DNA of 6,542 nucleotides from the NCBI GenBank assembly GCA_029256645.1, contig JAQSXM010000199.1, positions 1 through 6,542 on the forward strand, in the 5' to 3' direction. The DNA is from Sporomusa sp. (lineage in GTDB: Bacteria > Bacillota_C > Negativicutes > Sporomusales > Sporomusaceae). A model generated the notes under the pieces. The model had not been told where the DNA came from. It did not search any database and saw nothing but the letters and a program-made list of their open reading frames with translations. This document shows, in pieces, positions 1 to 6,291 of the stretch (the stretch's first letter is position 1; every line of letters starts with the position of its first letter). A program made the position numbers and the translations under genes.

Positions 1-9
1 CTGCTGCAT
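1..9 (-). CDS. Possible start of a further gene (three codons only)
   Basis: An ATG at 9-7 on the minus strand is preceded by a G-rich GGGGGGAG (22-15), a plausible ribosome site about 5 nt upstream. Only Met-Gln-Gln is visible before the window edge, so the product cannot be identified and the call may be chance. If real, it is about 99 bp downstream of mtaB on the same strand. Between the two (10-108) I see no clear hairpin with a U-run and no convincing promoter. Confidence 0.28.
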
Positions 10-108
10 AGGCACTCCCCCCGCAGTAGATAGTAATATACATTTACTCTCTAAAATATTCTGCCTAACTATTTAAATTCCTGCCGAAAATATGGTAAGT
101 AAAGAATT

Positions 109-1431
109 TTATTCAACTATTTCCCCGAAAAGCCCGTCTTTCTGTATATGCCTGAGCATCACTGGTTCCATCTTTCCAATATTATCCTGACCACCAGCTG
201 CGTAAACACGCAGATAGTTTCCCGATAATCCTGAAATCAACCCTTTATTTTCGTTATTCTCAAATAATATCTCAAGTTTTTGATTGATAAACGACTGGTA
301 AAATTCTATCGTTTGCCTGTCGGCGATCTGTTGCAAACGCTGGACCCGCCGTTTTTTTTCCGCTTCACTTACTTGCCCGGCAAATCCCGCCGCCGGCGTT
401 CCCGTCCGTAGCGAGTAAGGGAATACATGTATTTTGGCAAACGCCATTGTATTGATAAAAGCCAGCGTACTATCGAACATTTCTTCTGTTTCACCAGGAA
501 AGCCCACAATGATGTCAGTCGTGATGGCAATTGCCGGTACCCTGGCTTTTATTCCATTAATTAAATTACGGTACTCAGCAGTGGTATAATGCCTGTTCAT
601 AGCCTTTAAAACCCGGTCATCGCCAGATTGCAGCGGCAAATGAAGATGCGGACAAAGACGCTGATCTATTTGTATTAAAGCTATTAGGCTGTCTGGTACC
701 TCTACTGACTCAAGTGAACCTAACCGGAGACGTATTAGTCCTGTATTGCCGGCAGTTAACACAGTTTTTACAGCATCCACAAGGGTGATTTCTCTCTCTG
801 AACCGGAAAGATCACGGCCAAAAGCACCTAGATGAATACCCGTAAGAACAATCTCAGTAAACCCTGCTGCCACCAATTTTTCAGTCTCAGCCGCAATACT
901 GGCAAGTGGCCTGGAGCGCAAGGGACCACGGGCATAAGGAATAATGCAATAGGTGCAAAAATTAGTACAGCCTTCCTGAATCTTAAGAAATGCTCTTGTC
1001 CTGCCCGGTTTGGAAAAGAGCGGTATATCCTCAAACTCCTTAGCCTGCATGATATCAGTAACGGCATTAACCTGGGTTGTACGATTATTGGCAGCAGCAG
1101 CCTCTACCAGTTCGACAATTCGTGCACGATCCTGGGTACCCACAATAACGTCAACGCCAGGGATTCGCGCTACCTGCTCAGGTGAAACCTGAGAGTAGCA
1201 GCCGGCAACGGCGATAATTGCAGCACCATTCTGACGGCCAGCCCGTCGAATGAGCTGGCGGGATTTTTTCTCACCCAGATTAGTGACCGAACAGGTATTA
1301 ATAACATAGACATCAGCCTGTTCGTCAAACCCCACTATCTTGTAACCCTTACTTTTAAAAAGACCTTCCATTACTTCAGTCTCAAACTGATTTACTTTAC
1401 AGCCCAGCGTTGTAAATGCCACTTGTGCCAT
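109..1431 (-). CDS. mtaB: tRNA t6A37 methylthiotransferase MtaB
   Basis: MtaB is a radical-SAM iron-sulphur enzyme that converts t6A to ms2t6A at position 37 of ANN-decoding tRNAs. The 440-residue product has the N-terminal methylthiotransferase domain with three cluster cysteines, in TLGCKVNQFETE (Cys11), NTCSVTN (Cys47) and VAGCYSQ (Cys78). The radical-SAM core follows, with CTNFCTYC (Cys155, Cys159, Cys162), LTGIHLGAFG (196-205), HLPLQSGDDRVLKAMNR (264-280) and DIIVGFPGETE (306-316). A C-terminal TRAM-like RNA-binding segment spans about 377-440. The GCKVNQ context marks MtaB; MiaB has GCQMN and RimO has GCAKN in this place. Start at ATG 1431 gives the standard MAQVAFTTLGCKVN; starting at GTG 1455 would add MRRFRRLT without support. 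It follows rsmE by 2 nt and is the last complete gene of the cluster. B. subtilis yqeV is the equivalent. Confidence 0.96.
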   Translation of the reverse strand: MAQVAFTTLGCKVNQFETEVMEGLFKSKGYKIVGFDEQADVYVINTCSVTNLGEKKSRQLIRRAGRQNGAAIIAVAGCYSQVSPEQVARIPGVDVIVGTQDRARIVELVEAAAANNRTTQVNAVTDIMQAKEFEDIPLFSKPGRTRAFLKIQEGCTNFCTYCIIPYARGPLRSRPLASIAAETEKLVAAGFTEIVLTGIHLGAFGRDLSGSEREITLVDAVKTVLTAGNTGLIRLRLGSLESVEVPDSLIALIQIDQRLCPHLHLPLQSGDDRVLKAMNRHYTTAEYRNLINGIKARVPAIAITTDIIVGFPGETEEMFDSTLAFINTMAFAKIHVFPYSLRTGTPAAGFAGQVSEAEKKRRVQRLQQIADRQTIEFYQSFINQKLEILFENNENKGLISGLSGNYLRVYAAGGQDNIGKMEPVMLRHIQKDGLFGEIVE

Positions 1432-1433
1432 AG

Positions 1434-2171
1434 TTAGCCTCCTAAATCGCCGCACTCGTACATAACAGCAGCAAGCGACGCTACCGCGGCTGTCTCGGTA
1501 CGCATAATCCTCGGCCCCATTGTAACAATGCTAACATTGTTTTGCTGGCATAAGTCAACCTCAGTAGAGCTAAAGCCCCCTTCCGGACCGATAAAGAGCA
1601 GATAAGTTTGCTGACCAGCTGTTTTCAGCACCTGCTTTAATCCCAGTGAAGCTTGTCCTTCATATAGCATTATTTTATTCGCAGAGGTTAATTCCGGGTA
1701 ACCAAACACATCAGCAAGGCGGGTCACAGGAAAAATCTTAGGAATATAACTCCTACCGCACTGTTTGGCTGCCTCATGGGCTATTTTTTGCCATCGAGCT
1801 AACTTATCTGCTTGTTTTGCTAAATCATATCTGACTATGCAATGCTCAGTAATTGCAGGGATTACACCATATACGCCAAGTTCTACTGCCTTTTGGACAA
1901 TAAAATCCATTTTTTCGCCTTTGCCTAACCCTTGTACCAACCAGACTTCAATTGGCGGTTCAGTATAATCATCAATAAATTCAAGTAATCTGAGTTGAAC
2001 GGCACTGGGAGTAATCCCGGTGATTTCAGCATTACCGGTTTTGCCATCCCGGTCGGCTATTAATAGAGTGTCACCAATGACCATTCTAAGCACCAACGCA
2101 ATATGCCGGGCATCAGCGCCATCAATAATCATAGCGTCACTAATAGGTGTATTTATAAAGAAATGGCGCAT
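1434..2171 (-). CDS. rsmE: 16S rRNA m3U1498 methyltransferase RsmE
   Basis: RsmE uses S-adenosylmethionine to methylate N3 of U1498 in 16S rRNA, near the decoding region of the small subunit. The 245-residue product starts MRHFFI, typical of the family. It has an N-terminal PUA-like RNA-binding domain (about 1-70) followed by a SPOUT (alpha/beta knot) methyltransferase domain. Visible motifs are KMDFIVQKAVELGV (87-100), RWQKIAHEAAKQCGR (126-140), the SAM-site loop LFIGPEGGFSSTE (192-204), and MGPRIMRTETAAVASLA (218-234), which closes the knot. Length is normal and no motif is broken. The start is fixed by the ribosome site made from the prmA stop. The end supplies the mtaB ribosome site: the two coding regions are separated by only 2 nt. 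B. subtilis yqeU is the positional equivalent. Confidence 0.97.
   Translation of the reverse strand: MRHFFINTPISDAMIIDGADARHIALVLRMVIGDTLLIADRDGKTGNAEITGITPSAVQLRLLEFIDDYTEPPIEVWLVQGLGKGEKMDFIVQKAVELGVYGVIPAITEHCIVRYDLAKQADKLARWQKIAHEAAKQCGRSYIPKIFPVTRLADVFGYPELTSANKIMLYEGQASLGLKQVLKTAGQQTYLLFIGPEGGFSSTEVDLCQQNNVSIVTMGPRIMRTETAAVASLAAVMYECGDLGG
1438..1443 (-). promoter_or_regulatory. mtaB Shine-Dalgarno inside the end of rsmE
   Basis: AGGAGG is formed by the last sense codons of rsmE (part of Leu-Gly-Gly) and lies 6 nt before the mtaB ATG (1431-1429). It selects this ATG over the in-frame GTG at 1455, which lies upstream of the site and would overlap rsmE by 22 bp. Confidence 0.88.
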
Positions 2172-2178
2172 CTAAGCG

Positions 2179-2186
2179 CCTCCTTA
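2179..2186 (-). promoter_or_regulatory. rsmE Shine-Dalgarno overlapping the prmA stop codon
   Basis: TAAGGAGG contains the prmA TAA stop as its first three bases and lies 7 nt before the rsmE ATG (2171-2169). A ribosome terminating on prmA therefore covers the rsmE initiation site, an arrangement that favours translational coupling. Confidence 0.88.
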
Positions 2187-3122
2187 ATGGCTGCCGCTGC
2201 CGGCAACAATAGCCACCCAGCCGCCTTCTTCGATAACTTTATCAATAACAAACTCGCTATCAATAAGGGCTGCAGTAACATCGCCTAACCGTTCAGCAAT
2301 AATACCACTCGCAATAAAGATGCCATTATCGACCAGCCGCCCCCGGACATCAGGCAGCATTTTAATAATTATATCTGCAATGATGTTAGCAACTATCACA
2401 TCGGCCTTGCCGTCTACACCTGTCAAAAGGTCACCCTGAGTAATCTCAACAGTTGCAGTGACATTGTTAAATACAATATTCTCTTTGGCAACTCGAACAG
2501 CTACCGGGTCAAGGTCAACTGCCCGTACCCTGGCTGCACCTAATTTAGCAGCAGCAACCGACAAAATTCCTGAACCGGTACCGACATCAAACACAATATC
2601 ATCAGACTTAATAACGTCTTCTAAACAACGCACACACATAGCCGTAGTCTGATGGGTACCTGTACCAAAGGCCATGCCAGGGTCCAGTTCAATAACAATG
2701 TCCCCTTCAGATGGCAAATAAGCTTCCCAGGACGGTTTAATTACAATATGCTCACTCACACGCACCGGATGAAAGTACTCTTTCCAGGATGAAGCCCAGT
2801 CCTCTTCCTGCACTTCCCGGCAGTTAATGCAACCGCGGCCTTTATCAAGATTATGTTCATGCAGACGGTTTACACGCTCCTCGAATAGACGCAGCTTGTC
2901 GTCCAAGAGCTCATCAACCGGCAAATAAGATTTGATAGTTACAACCTCGGTGTTAAGTTCCTCGGGGATGTCGCAATAATCCCAGCTCCCAGACCGACGG
3001 TAAGCATTAACCAATTCAGGATCTTCTATCACGACCCCGCTAGCGCCCAAGTCATGAAAAATATCAGCTACAGCTTCCGTAGCTTCATGGGAGGTTTGAA
3101 TGCTGATTTCAGCCCATTTCAT
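2184..3122 (-). CDS. prmA: Ribosomal protein L11 methyltransferase PrmA
   Basis: PrmA trimethylates ribosomal protein L11 using S-adenosylmethionine, in the cytoplasm. The 312-residue product has the family's N-terminal L11-recognition domain (about 1-60), the linker motif EEDWASSWKEYFHPVRV (107-123), the PrmA hallmark DPGMAFGTGTHQTT (147-160), the SAM-binding motif I VFDVGTGSGILSVAAAKLGA (177-196), acidic motif II VDLDP (202-206), and the catalytic-site segment VANIIADII (244-252). Length is that of Firmicutes PrmA (about 310). A CxxC pair at Cys98 and Cys101 just before the EEDW motif is not something I recall as conserved. The gene stands apart from dnaJ by 142 bp with its own likely promoter. 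Its stop codon TAA is part of the rsmE ribosome site, 12 bp before rsmE. In B. subtilis the equivalent gene is yqeT. Confidence 0.97.
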   Translation of the reverse strand: MKWAEISIQTSHEATEAVADIFHDLGASGVVIEDPELVNAYRRSGSWDYCDIPEELNTEVVTIKSYLPVDELLDDKLRLFEERVNRLHEHNLDKGRGCINCREVQEEDWASSWKEYFHPVRVSEHIVIKPSWEAYLPSEGDIVIELDPGMAFGTGTHQTTAMCVRCLEDVIKSDDIVFDVGTGSGILSVAAAKLGAARVRAVDLDPVAVRVAKENIVFNNVTATVEITQGDLLTGVDGKADVIVANIIADIIIKMLPDVRGRLVDNGIFIASGIIAERLGDVTAALIDSEFVIDKVIEEGGWVAIVAGSGSH

Positions 3123-3131
3123 GCGCCATCG

Positions 3132-3137
3132 CCCCTT
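3132..3137 (-). promoter_or_regulatory. Shine-Dalgarno deciding the prmA start
   Basis: AAGGGG lies 9 nt before the ATG at 3122, which begins the conserved MKWAEISI. The in-frame TTG at 3146 lies upstream of this site and would fall within or beside the -10 box, so it is not the start. An out-of-frame ATG (3129-3127) sits only 2 nt after the site and opens a six-codon reading; it is probably too close to be used. Confidence 0.75.
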
Positions 3138-3145
3138 AAACTTCA

Positions 3146-3174
3146 ATTATAAGATATATATATACTGAATCCAA
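3146..3174 (-). promoter_or_regulatory. Probable sigma-A promoter for prmA-rsmE-mtaB
   Basis: On the minus strand a -35-like TTGGAT (3174-3169) is followed after exactly 17 bp by a perfect -10 box TATAAT (3151-3146). Transcription would begin near 3139, just ahead of the prmA ribosome site (3137-3132), giving a leader of about 17 nt. The -35 matches consensus at only the three TTG positions. The spacer is mostly an 11-nt alternating TA tract (3154-3164). The site would let the three modification genes be transcribed without the heat-shock genes. Placement is seen in sequence; activity is inferred. Confidence 0.6.
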
Positions 3175-3264
3175 TAAGATTTAACAGGCATGATATTAGT
3201 AAAAGCAGCATCAAGTGCCAGCTAGGACACTACTAAGATCATGTTGAAAAGTTTTTATTGGATT
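3168..3264. repeat. Concentric imperfect inverted repeat between dnaJ and prmA
   Basis: Two pairs of inverted arms share one exact centre near 3216. The outer pair is AATCCAATAA at 3168-3177 against its perfect 10-bp complement at 3255-3264. The inner pair is CATGATATTAGT at 3189-3200 against ACTAAGATCATG at 3232-3243, with 11 of 12 pairing. The equal 11-nt segments between the arms do not match each other. A further small hairpin, AGTGCC with GGACACT (3214-3231), is nested but off-centre. The right end touches the dnaJ stop codon and the left arm contains the prmA -35 box. No U-run follows the stems on the dnaJ transcript, so it is not a standard Rho-independent terminator. It may be a 3'-end or processing structure, an operator-like site, or the remains of a small palindromic element. 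Confidence 0.6.
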
Positions 3265-4401
3265 TTATATAGCCCCAAAGGCATCCTTGAATTTTTTAAA
3301 AAATCCTTTTTCCTCAGATGTAGGATCGGCGCCACCGGCTTTAGCAAACTCCTGCAAGAGCTCTTTTTGGCGATCAGTCAGTTTCTTAGGGGTTATAATC
3401 TTAACGCGTACATGCTGATCACCCCGGCCATGCCCACGCAAATGAGCTATCCCCTTATCTCTAATCCTGAACACAGTGCCTGTTTGCGTACCTTCAGGTA
3501 TTTTAAGCTTGACCTTGCCGTCAAGGGTAGGAACTTCGATTTCATCGCCCAGTGTAGCCTGAACAAAGTTGATCGGCACCTCGCAAATAACGTCATTTCC
3601 TTCGCGTGTAAACAGTTTATGCTGTTTTACGAAAAGATAAACATACAAATCCCCGGGTGGACCACCCCGTTGTCCAGCTTCCCCTTCATGTGCAACTCTA
3701 AGTCTTGATCCATTGTCAACCCCAGCTGGAATTTTAATTTTGATTTTACGCTTAACACGAATTTTTCCCCGCCCATTACATTCTTTACACGGGGTTTTAA
3801 TAATCTTCCCTTCTCCACGGCAGCGCTCACAGGCTCTGACATTGACCATACGGCCAAAAGGAGTATTCTGAGTTACCTGAACCTGGCCTGTGCCCCGACA
3901 GTCAGGACAAGTTTCGGGATGTGTTCCTGGTGCCGAACCTGACCCTTGGCAGTCGCCGCAGTCTTCAGTACGCGGCACTTGAATCTCAGTTTCTAAACCA
4001 AAAGCAGCTTCCTCAAAGCTTATCTCCATGTCATACCGTAAATCAGGTCCCCGTTCAGGCCCCGCATTCCGACCACCGCTAAACCCAAATCCTGCTTGAC
4101 CAAAGAACATGTCAAATATATCCGAGAAGCCGCCGGCACCAGCACCGCTAAAACCGCCGCCACCATTAGCGGCATCGAACGCAGCATGACCATATTGGTC
4201 ATACTGCGCCCGGCGTTCGGCATTTGATAGAATTTCATAAGCTTCATTGACTTCTTTAAATTTTTCCTCGGCGTCCTTGGGTTCATCACGGTTTACATCA
4301 GGATGGTACTTGCGGGCCAATTTACGATACGCCTTTTTTAACTCATCATCAGACGCCGTTTTGGCTACACCCAGCACTTCATAATAGTCTCGCTTACTCA
4401 C
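3265..4401 (-). CDS. dnaJ: Co-chaperone DnaJ (type I Hsp40), GTG start
   Basis: DnaJ delivers unfolded clients to DnaK and stimulates its ATPase. From the GTG at 4401 the product is 378 residues and begins [12 protein letters not shown], the classic DnaJ start; this places the HPD motif at 33-35, its usual position. Domain order is: J domain (about 1-70), Gly/Phe-rich linker (about 79-115), four CxxCxGxG zinc-binding repeats (CGDCQGSG at 148, CPDCRGTG at 165, CERCRGEG at 191, CKECNGRG at 205), then two beta-barrel client-binding domains and a C-terminal dimerisation region. All eight zinc cysteines are present, so this is a complete type I (class A) DnaJ. A longer reading from TTG at 4416 would add MGWCE, which is not typical of the family. 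The gene lies 21 bp after dnaK. Its stop codon is followed directly by an inverted repeat. Confidence 0.98.
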   Translation of the reverse strand: MSKRDYYEVLGVAKTASDDELKKAYRKLARKYHPDVNRDEPKDAEEKFKEVNEAYEILSNAERRAQYDQYGHAAFDAANGGGGFSGAGAGGFSDIFDMFFGQAGFGFSGGRNAGPERGPDLRYDMEISFEEAAFGLETEIQVPRTEDCGDCQGSGSAPGTHPETCPDCRGTGQVQVTQNTPFGRMVNVRACERCRGEGKIIKTPCKECNGRGKIRVKRKIKIKIPAGVDNGSRLRVAHEGEAGQRGGPPGDLYVYLFVKQHKLFTREGNDVICEVPINFVQATLGDEIEVPTLDGKVKLKIPEGTQTGTVFRIRDKGIAHLRGHGRGDQHVRVKIITPKKLTDRQKELLQEFAKAGGADPTSEEKGFFKKFKDAFGAI

Positions 4402-4422
4402 TTCACACCATCCCAAAACAAT
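4402..4422 (-). promoter_or_regulatory. dnaK-dnaJ junction with weak ribosome site for the GTG start
   Basis: Only GGGA (4414-4411), 9 nt before the GTG, resembles a Shine-Dalgarno here, in contrast to the AGGAGG-type sites of the other genes in the window. An out-of-frame two-codon reading, ATG GTG TGA (4411-4403), ends one base before the dnaJ start. The weak site and GTG start suggest dnaJ depends on coupling to dnaK translation and is made at a lower level. This is an inference from sequence only. Confidence 0.5.
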
Positions 4423-6261
4423 TTATTTCTTCTCGTCGTCCATTACTTTATACTCAGCGTCAACTACTTTATCATCCTGTGGAGCACCTTGCTGGCCCTG
4501 CGGGGCATCTTGGGCACCTTCAGCCTGAGCATTCGCCTGATACATAGCTGTCGACAATTCATAAAGAGGTTTAGTCAGTTCTTCAGTATCAGCCTTAATT
4601 GCCTCAAGATCACTGCCTTTTAATGTTTCCTTGAGCTTATCTGCCGCTTGCTGAACCTTTTCTACCAGAGCTTTGTCGGCTTTATCGCCAAACTCTTTAA
4701 TGGTCTTCTCTGCATTATATACCAAAGAATCGGCATTGTTGCGCACTTCAACCTCTTCTTTACGCTTTTTATCTTCGGCAGCATGAGATTCGGCTTCTTT
4801 TACCATTCTCTCTACCTCATTCTTATCCAGACCACCGGAAGAAGTAATAGTAATCTTTTGCTCCTTACCTGTTCCTAAATCCTTGGCAGATACATGCACA
4901 ATACCATTAGCGTCAATGTCAAAGCTTACTTCAATGCGCGGTACGCCGCGGGGAGCAGGCGGGATACCTGAAAGTTCAAAGCGTCCCAGCGTCTTATTAT
5001 ATGAAGCCATTTCACGCTCACCCTGCAATACGTGAATATCAACAGACGGTTGGTTATCAGCAGCAGTCGAGAAAGTTTGGCTCTTGGAACTAGGAATGGT
5101 AGTGTTACGTTCAATAATTTTAGTAAATACCCCACCCAGAGTTTCAATACCCAGGGACAGTGGTGTAACATCCAGGAGCAATACATCCTTTACTTCGCCG
5201 ACAAGTACACCTGCTTGAATGGCAGCACCAACAGCTACACACTCGTCCGGGTTAACACCTTTATGGGGCTCTTTGCCCAAAGATTTTTTAATCGCTTCCT
5301 GGACAGCAGGAATCCGGGTGGAACCACCGACAAGAATAACTCTGTCAATATCTTTTGCTGATAATCCGGCATCGCTCAAAGCCTGGCGGGTTGGTCCCAT
5401 AGTGGATTCTACAAGATCAGCAGTCAATTCTTCAAATTTAGCACGAGTCAGGCTGATGTCAAGGTGTTTGGGACCAGTTTGATCAGCAGTGATAAATGGT
5501 AAATTAATATTAGAAGTAAGTACACCTGACAATTCAATCTTTGCCTTTTCAGCCGCTTCACGCAGGCGCTGCATAGCCATACGATCGTTTGCCAGGTCGA
5601 TACCCTGTTCTTTTTTAAACTCGGCTACCAGCCAATTCATGACCCGTTCGTCAAAATCATCGCCGCCCAGACGGTTATTGCCGCTAGTGGCCTTAACCTC
5701 AAATACACCATCACCCAACTCAAGGATGGACACATCGAAAGTACCGCCACCCAAGTCAAATACCAATATAGTATGGTCATTACCTTTATCCATGCCATAG
5801 GCCAAAGCAGCAGCCGTAGGCTCATTAATAATCCGGAGTACCTCTAATCCGGCGATTGCACCGGCATCTTTGGTAGCCTGACGCTGGCTGTCGGAAAAAT
5901 ATGCAGGAACAGTAATTACCGCCTGGGTAACTTTTTCACCCAGATATGCTTCAGCATCTGATTTAAGTTTTTGCAGAATCATCGCTGAAATCTCTTGTGG
6001 AGTATAGTCCTTACCATCAATATTTACCTTGTAAGTAGTTCCCATGTGACGCTTGATTGAACTAACTGTGCCATCAGGATTGGATACTGCCTGCCGTTTC
6101 GCAATTTGACCAACTAAGCGCTCACCATTTTTCGAAAAACCTACCACTGAAGGAGTAATACGACTGCCTTCCGGGTTAGGAATAACAATAGGCTCGCCGC
6201 CTTCCATTACTGCCACTACTGAGTTAGTAGTACCAAGATCAATACCAATTACTTTTGCCAT
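4423..6261 (-). CDS. dnaK: Molecular chaperone DnaK (Hsp70)
   Basis: DnaK is the ATP-driven Hsp70 that binds exposed hydrophobic peptides in the cytoplasm, working with DnaJ and GrpE. The 612-residue product has all the landmarks: phosphate-1 loop IDLGTTNS (7-14), [13 protein letters not shown] (118-130), [11 protein letters not shown] (146-156), phosphate-2 [12 protein letters not shown] (167-178), adenosine motif VGGSTRIP (311-318), and the interdomain linker [13 protein letters not shown] (359-371). The substrate-binding beta domain covers about 380-500 and the helical lid about 500-575. The Gln/Ala/Pro-rich tail (about 576-600) ends in a charged [14 protein letters not shown]. The segment after [11 protein letters not shown] is short: it lacks the roughly two-dozen-residue insert of proteobacterial DnaK, as in Firmicutes. 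The ATG is fixed by the conserved [10 protein letters not shown] start and a strong ribosome site. No frameshift or missing catalytic residue was seen. Confidence 0.99.
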   Translation of the reverse strand: MAKVIGIDLGTTNSVVAVMEGGEPIVIPNPEGSRITPSVVGFSKNGERLVGQIAKRQAVSNPDGTVSSIKRHMGTTYKVNIDGKDYTPQEISAMILQKLKSDAEAYLGEKVTQAVITVPAYFSDSQRQATKDAGAIAGLEVLRIINEPTAAALAYGMDKGNDHTILVFDLGGGTFDVSILELGDGVFEVKATSGNNRLGGDDFDERVMNWLVAEFKKEQGIDLANDRMAMQRLREAAEKAKIELSGVLTSNINLPFITADQTGPKHLDISLTRAKFEELTADLVESTMGPTRQALSDAGLSAKDIDRVILVGGSTRIPAVQEAIKKSLGKEPHKGVNPDECVAVGAAIQAGVLVGEVKDVLLLDVTPLSLGIETLGGVFTKIIERNTTIPSSKSQTFSTAADNQPSVDIHVLQGEREMASYNKTLGRFELSGIPPAPRGVPRIEVSFDIDANGIVHVSAKDLGTGKEQKITITSSGGLDKNEVERMVKEAESHAAEDKKRKEEVEVRNNADSLVYNAEKTIKEFGDKADKALVEKVQQAADKLKETLKGSDLEAIKADTEELTKPLYELSTAMYQANAQAEGAQDAPQGQQGAPQDDKVVDAEYKVMDDEKK

Positions 6262-6270
6262 TGTACATTT

Positions 6271-6278
6271 CCTCCTTA
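6271..6278 (-). promoter_or_regulatory. Strong Shine-Dalgarno of dnaK
   Basis: TAAGGAGG is a full match to the anti-Shine-Dalgarno, 9 nt before the dnaK ATG (6261-6259). It sits in the short grpE-dnaK gap and implies high translation of dnaK. The ribosome site of dnaJ, immediately downstream in the operon, is much weaker. Confidence 0.9.
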
Positions 6279-6291
6279 AATAAACTGCTTA

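Noticed and set aside
10..108. Terminator or promoter downstream of mtaB
   Set aside because: AT-rich, but no stem followed by a U-run and no -35/-10 pair with acceptable spacing. A repeated CTGCC (61-65, 81-85) is too short to mean anything.
832..1192. Plus-strand open frames of 117 and 60 codons opposite mtaB
   Set aside because: They overlap the conserved radical-SAM coding region on the other strand and show no motifs of their own.
1432..1455. N-terminal extension of MtaB from GTG 1455
   Set aside because: The added residues are not typical of the family, the codon precedes the AGGAGG site, and it would overlap rsmE by 22 bp.
3203..3220. Sigma-54-like CTGGCAC...CTGC on the minus strand inside the inverted repeat
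   Set aside because: The spacing between the GG and GC elements is one base too long for a sigma-54 promoter and the -12 part is not TTGC.
3201..3231. Small hairpin AGTGtCC/GGCACT as a Rho-independent terminator for dnaJ
   Set aside because: The stem is six pairs with a bulge and the only T-run (four bases) begins nine bases after it, so it is too weak to call a terminator.
3241..3708. 155-codon plus-strand open frame starting in the dnaJ-prmA gap and running antisense to dnaJ
   Set aside because: It has no ribosome site at suitable distance, no recognisable domain, and almost all of it is opposite the conserved dnaJ C-terminal coding region.
4648..5800. Several plus-strand open frames (about 76-109 codons) antisense to dnaK
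   Set aside because: Long antisense frames opposite dnaK are a known by-product of its codon usage. None has a start signal or family motif.
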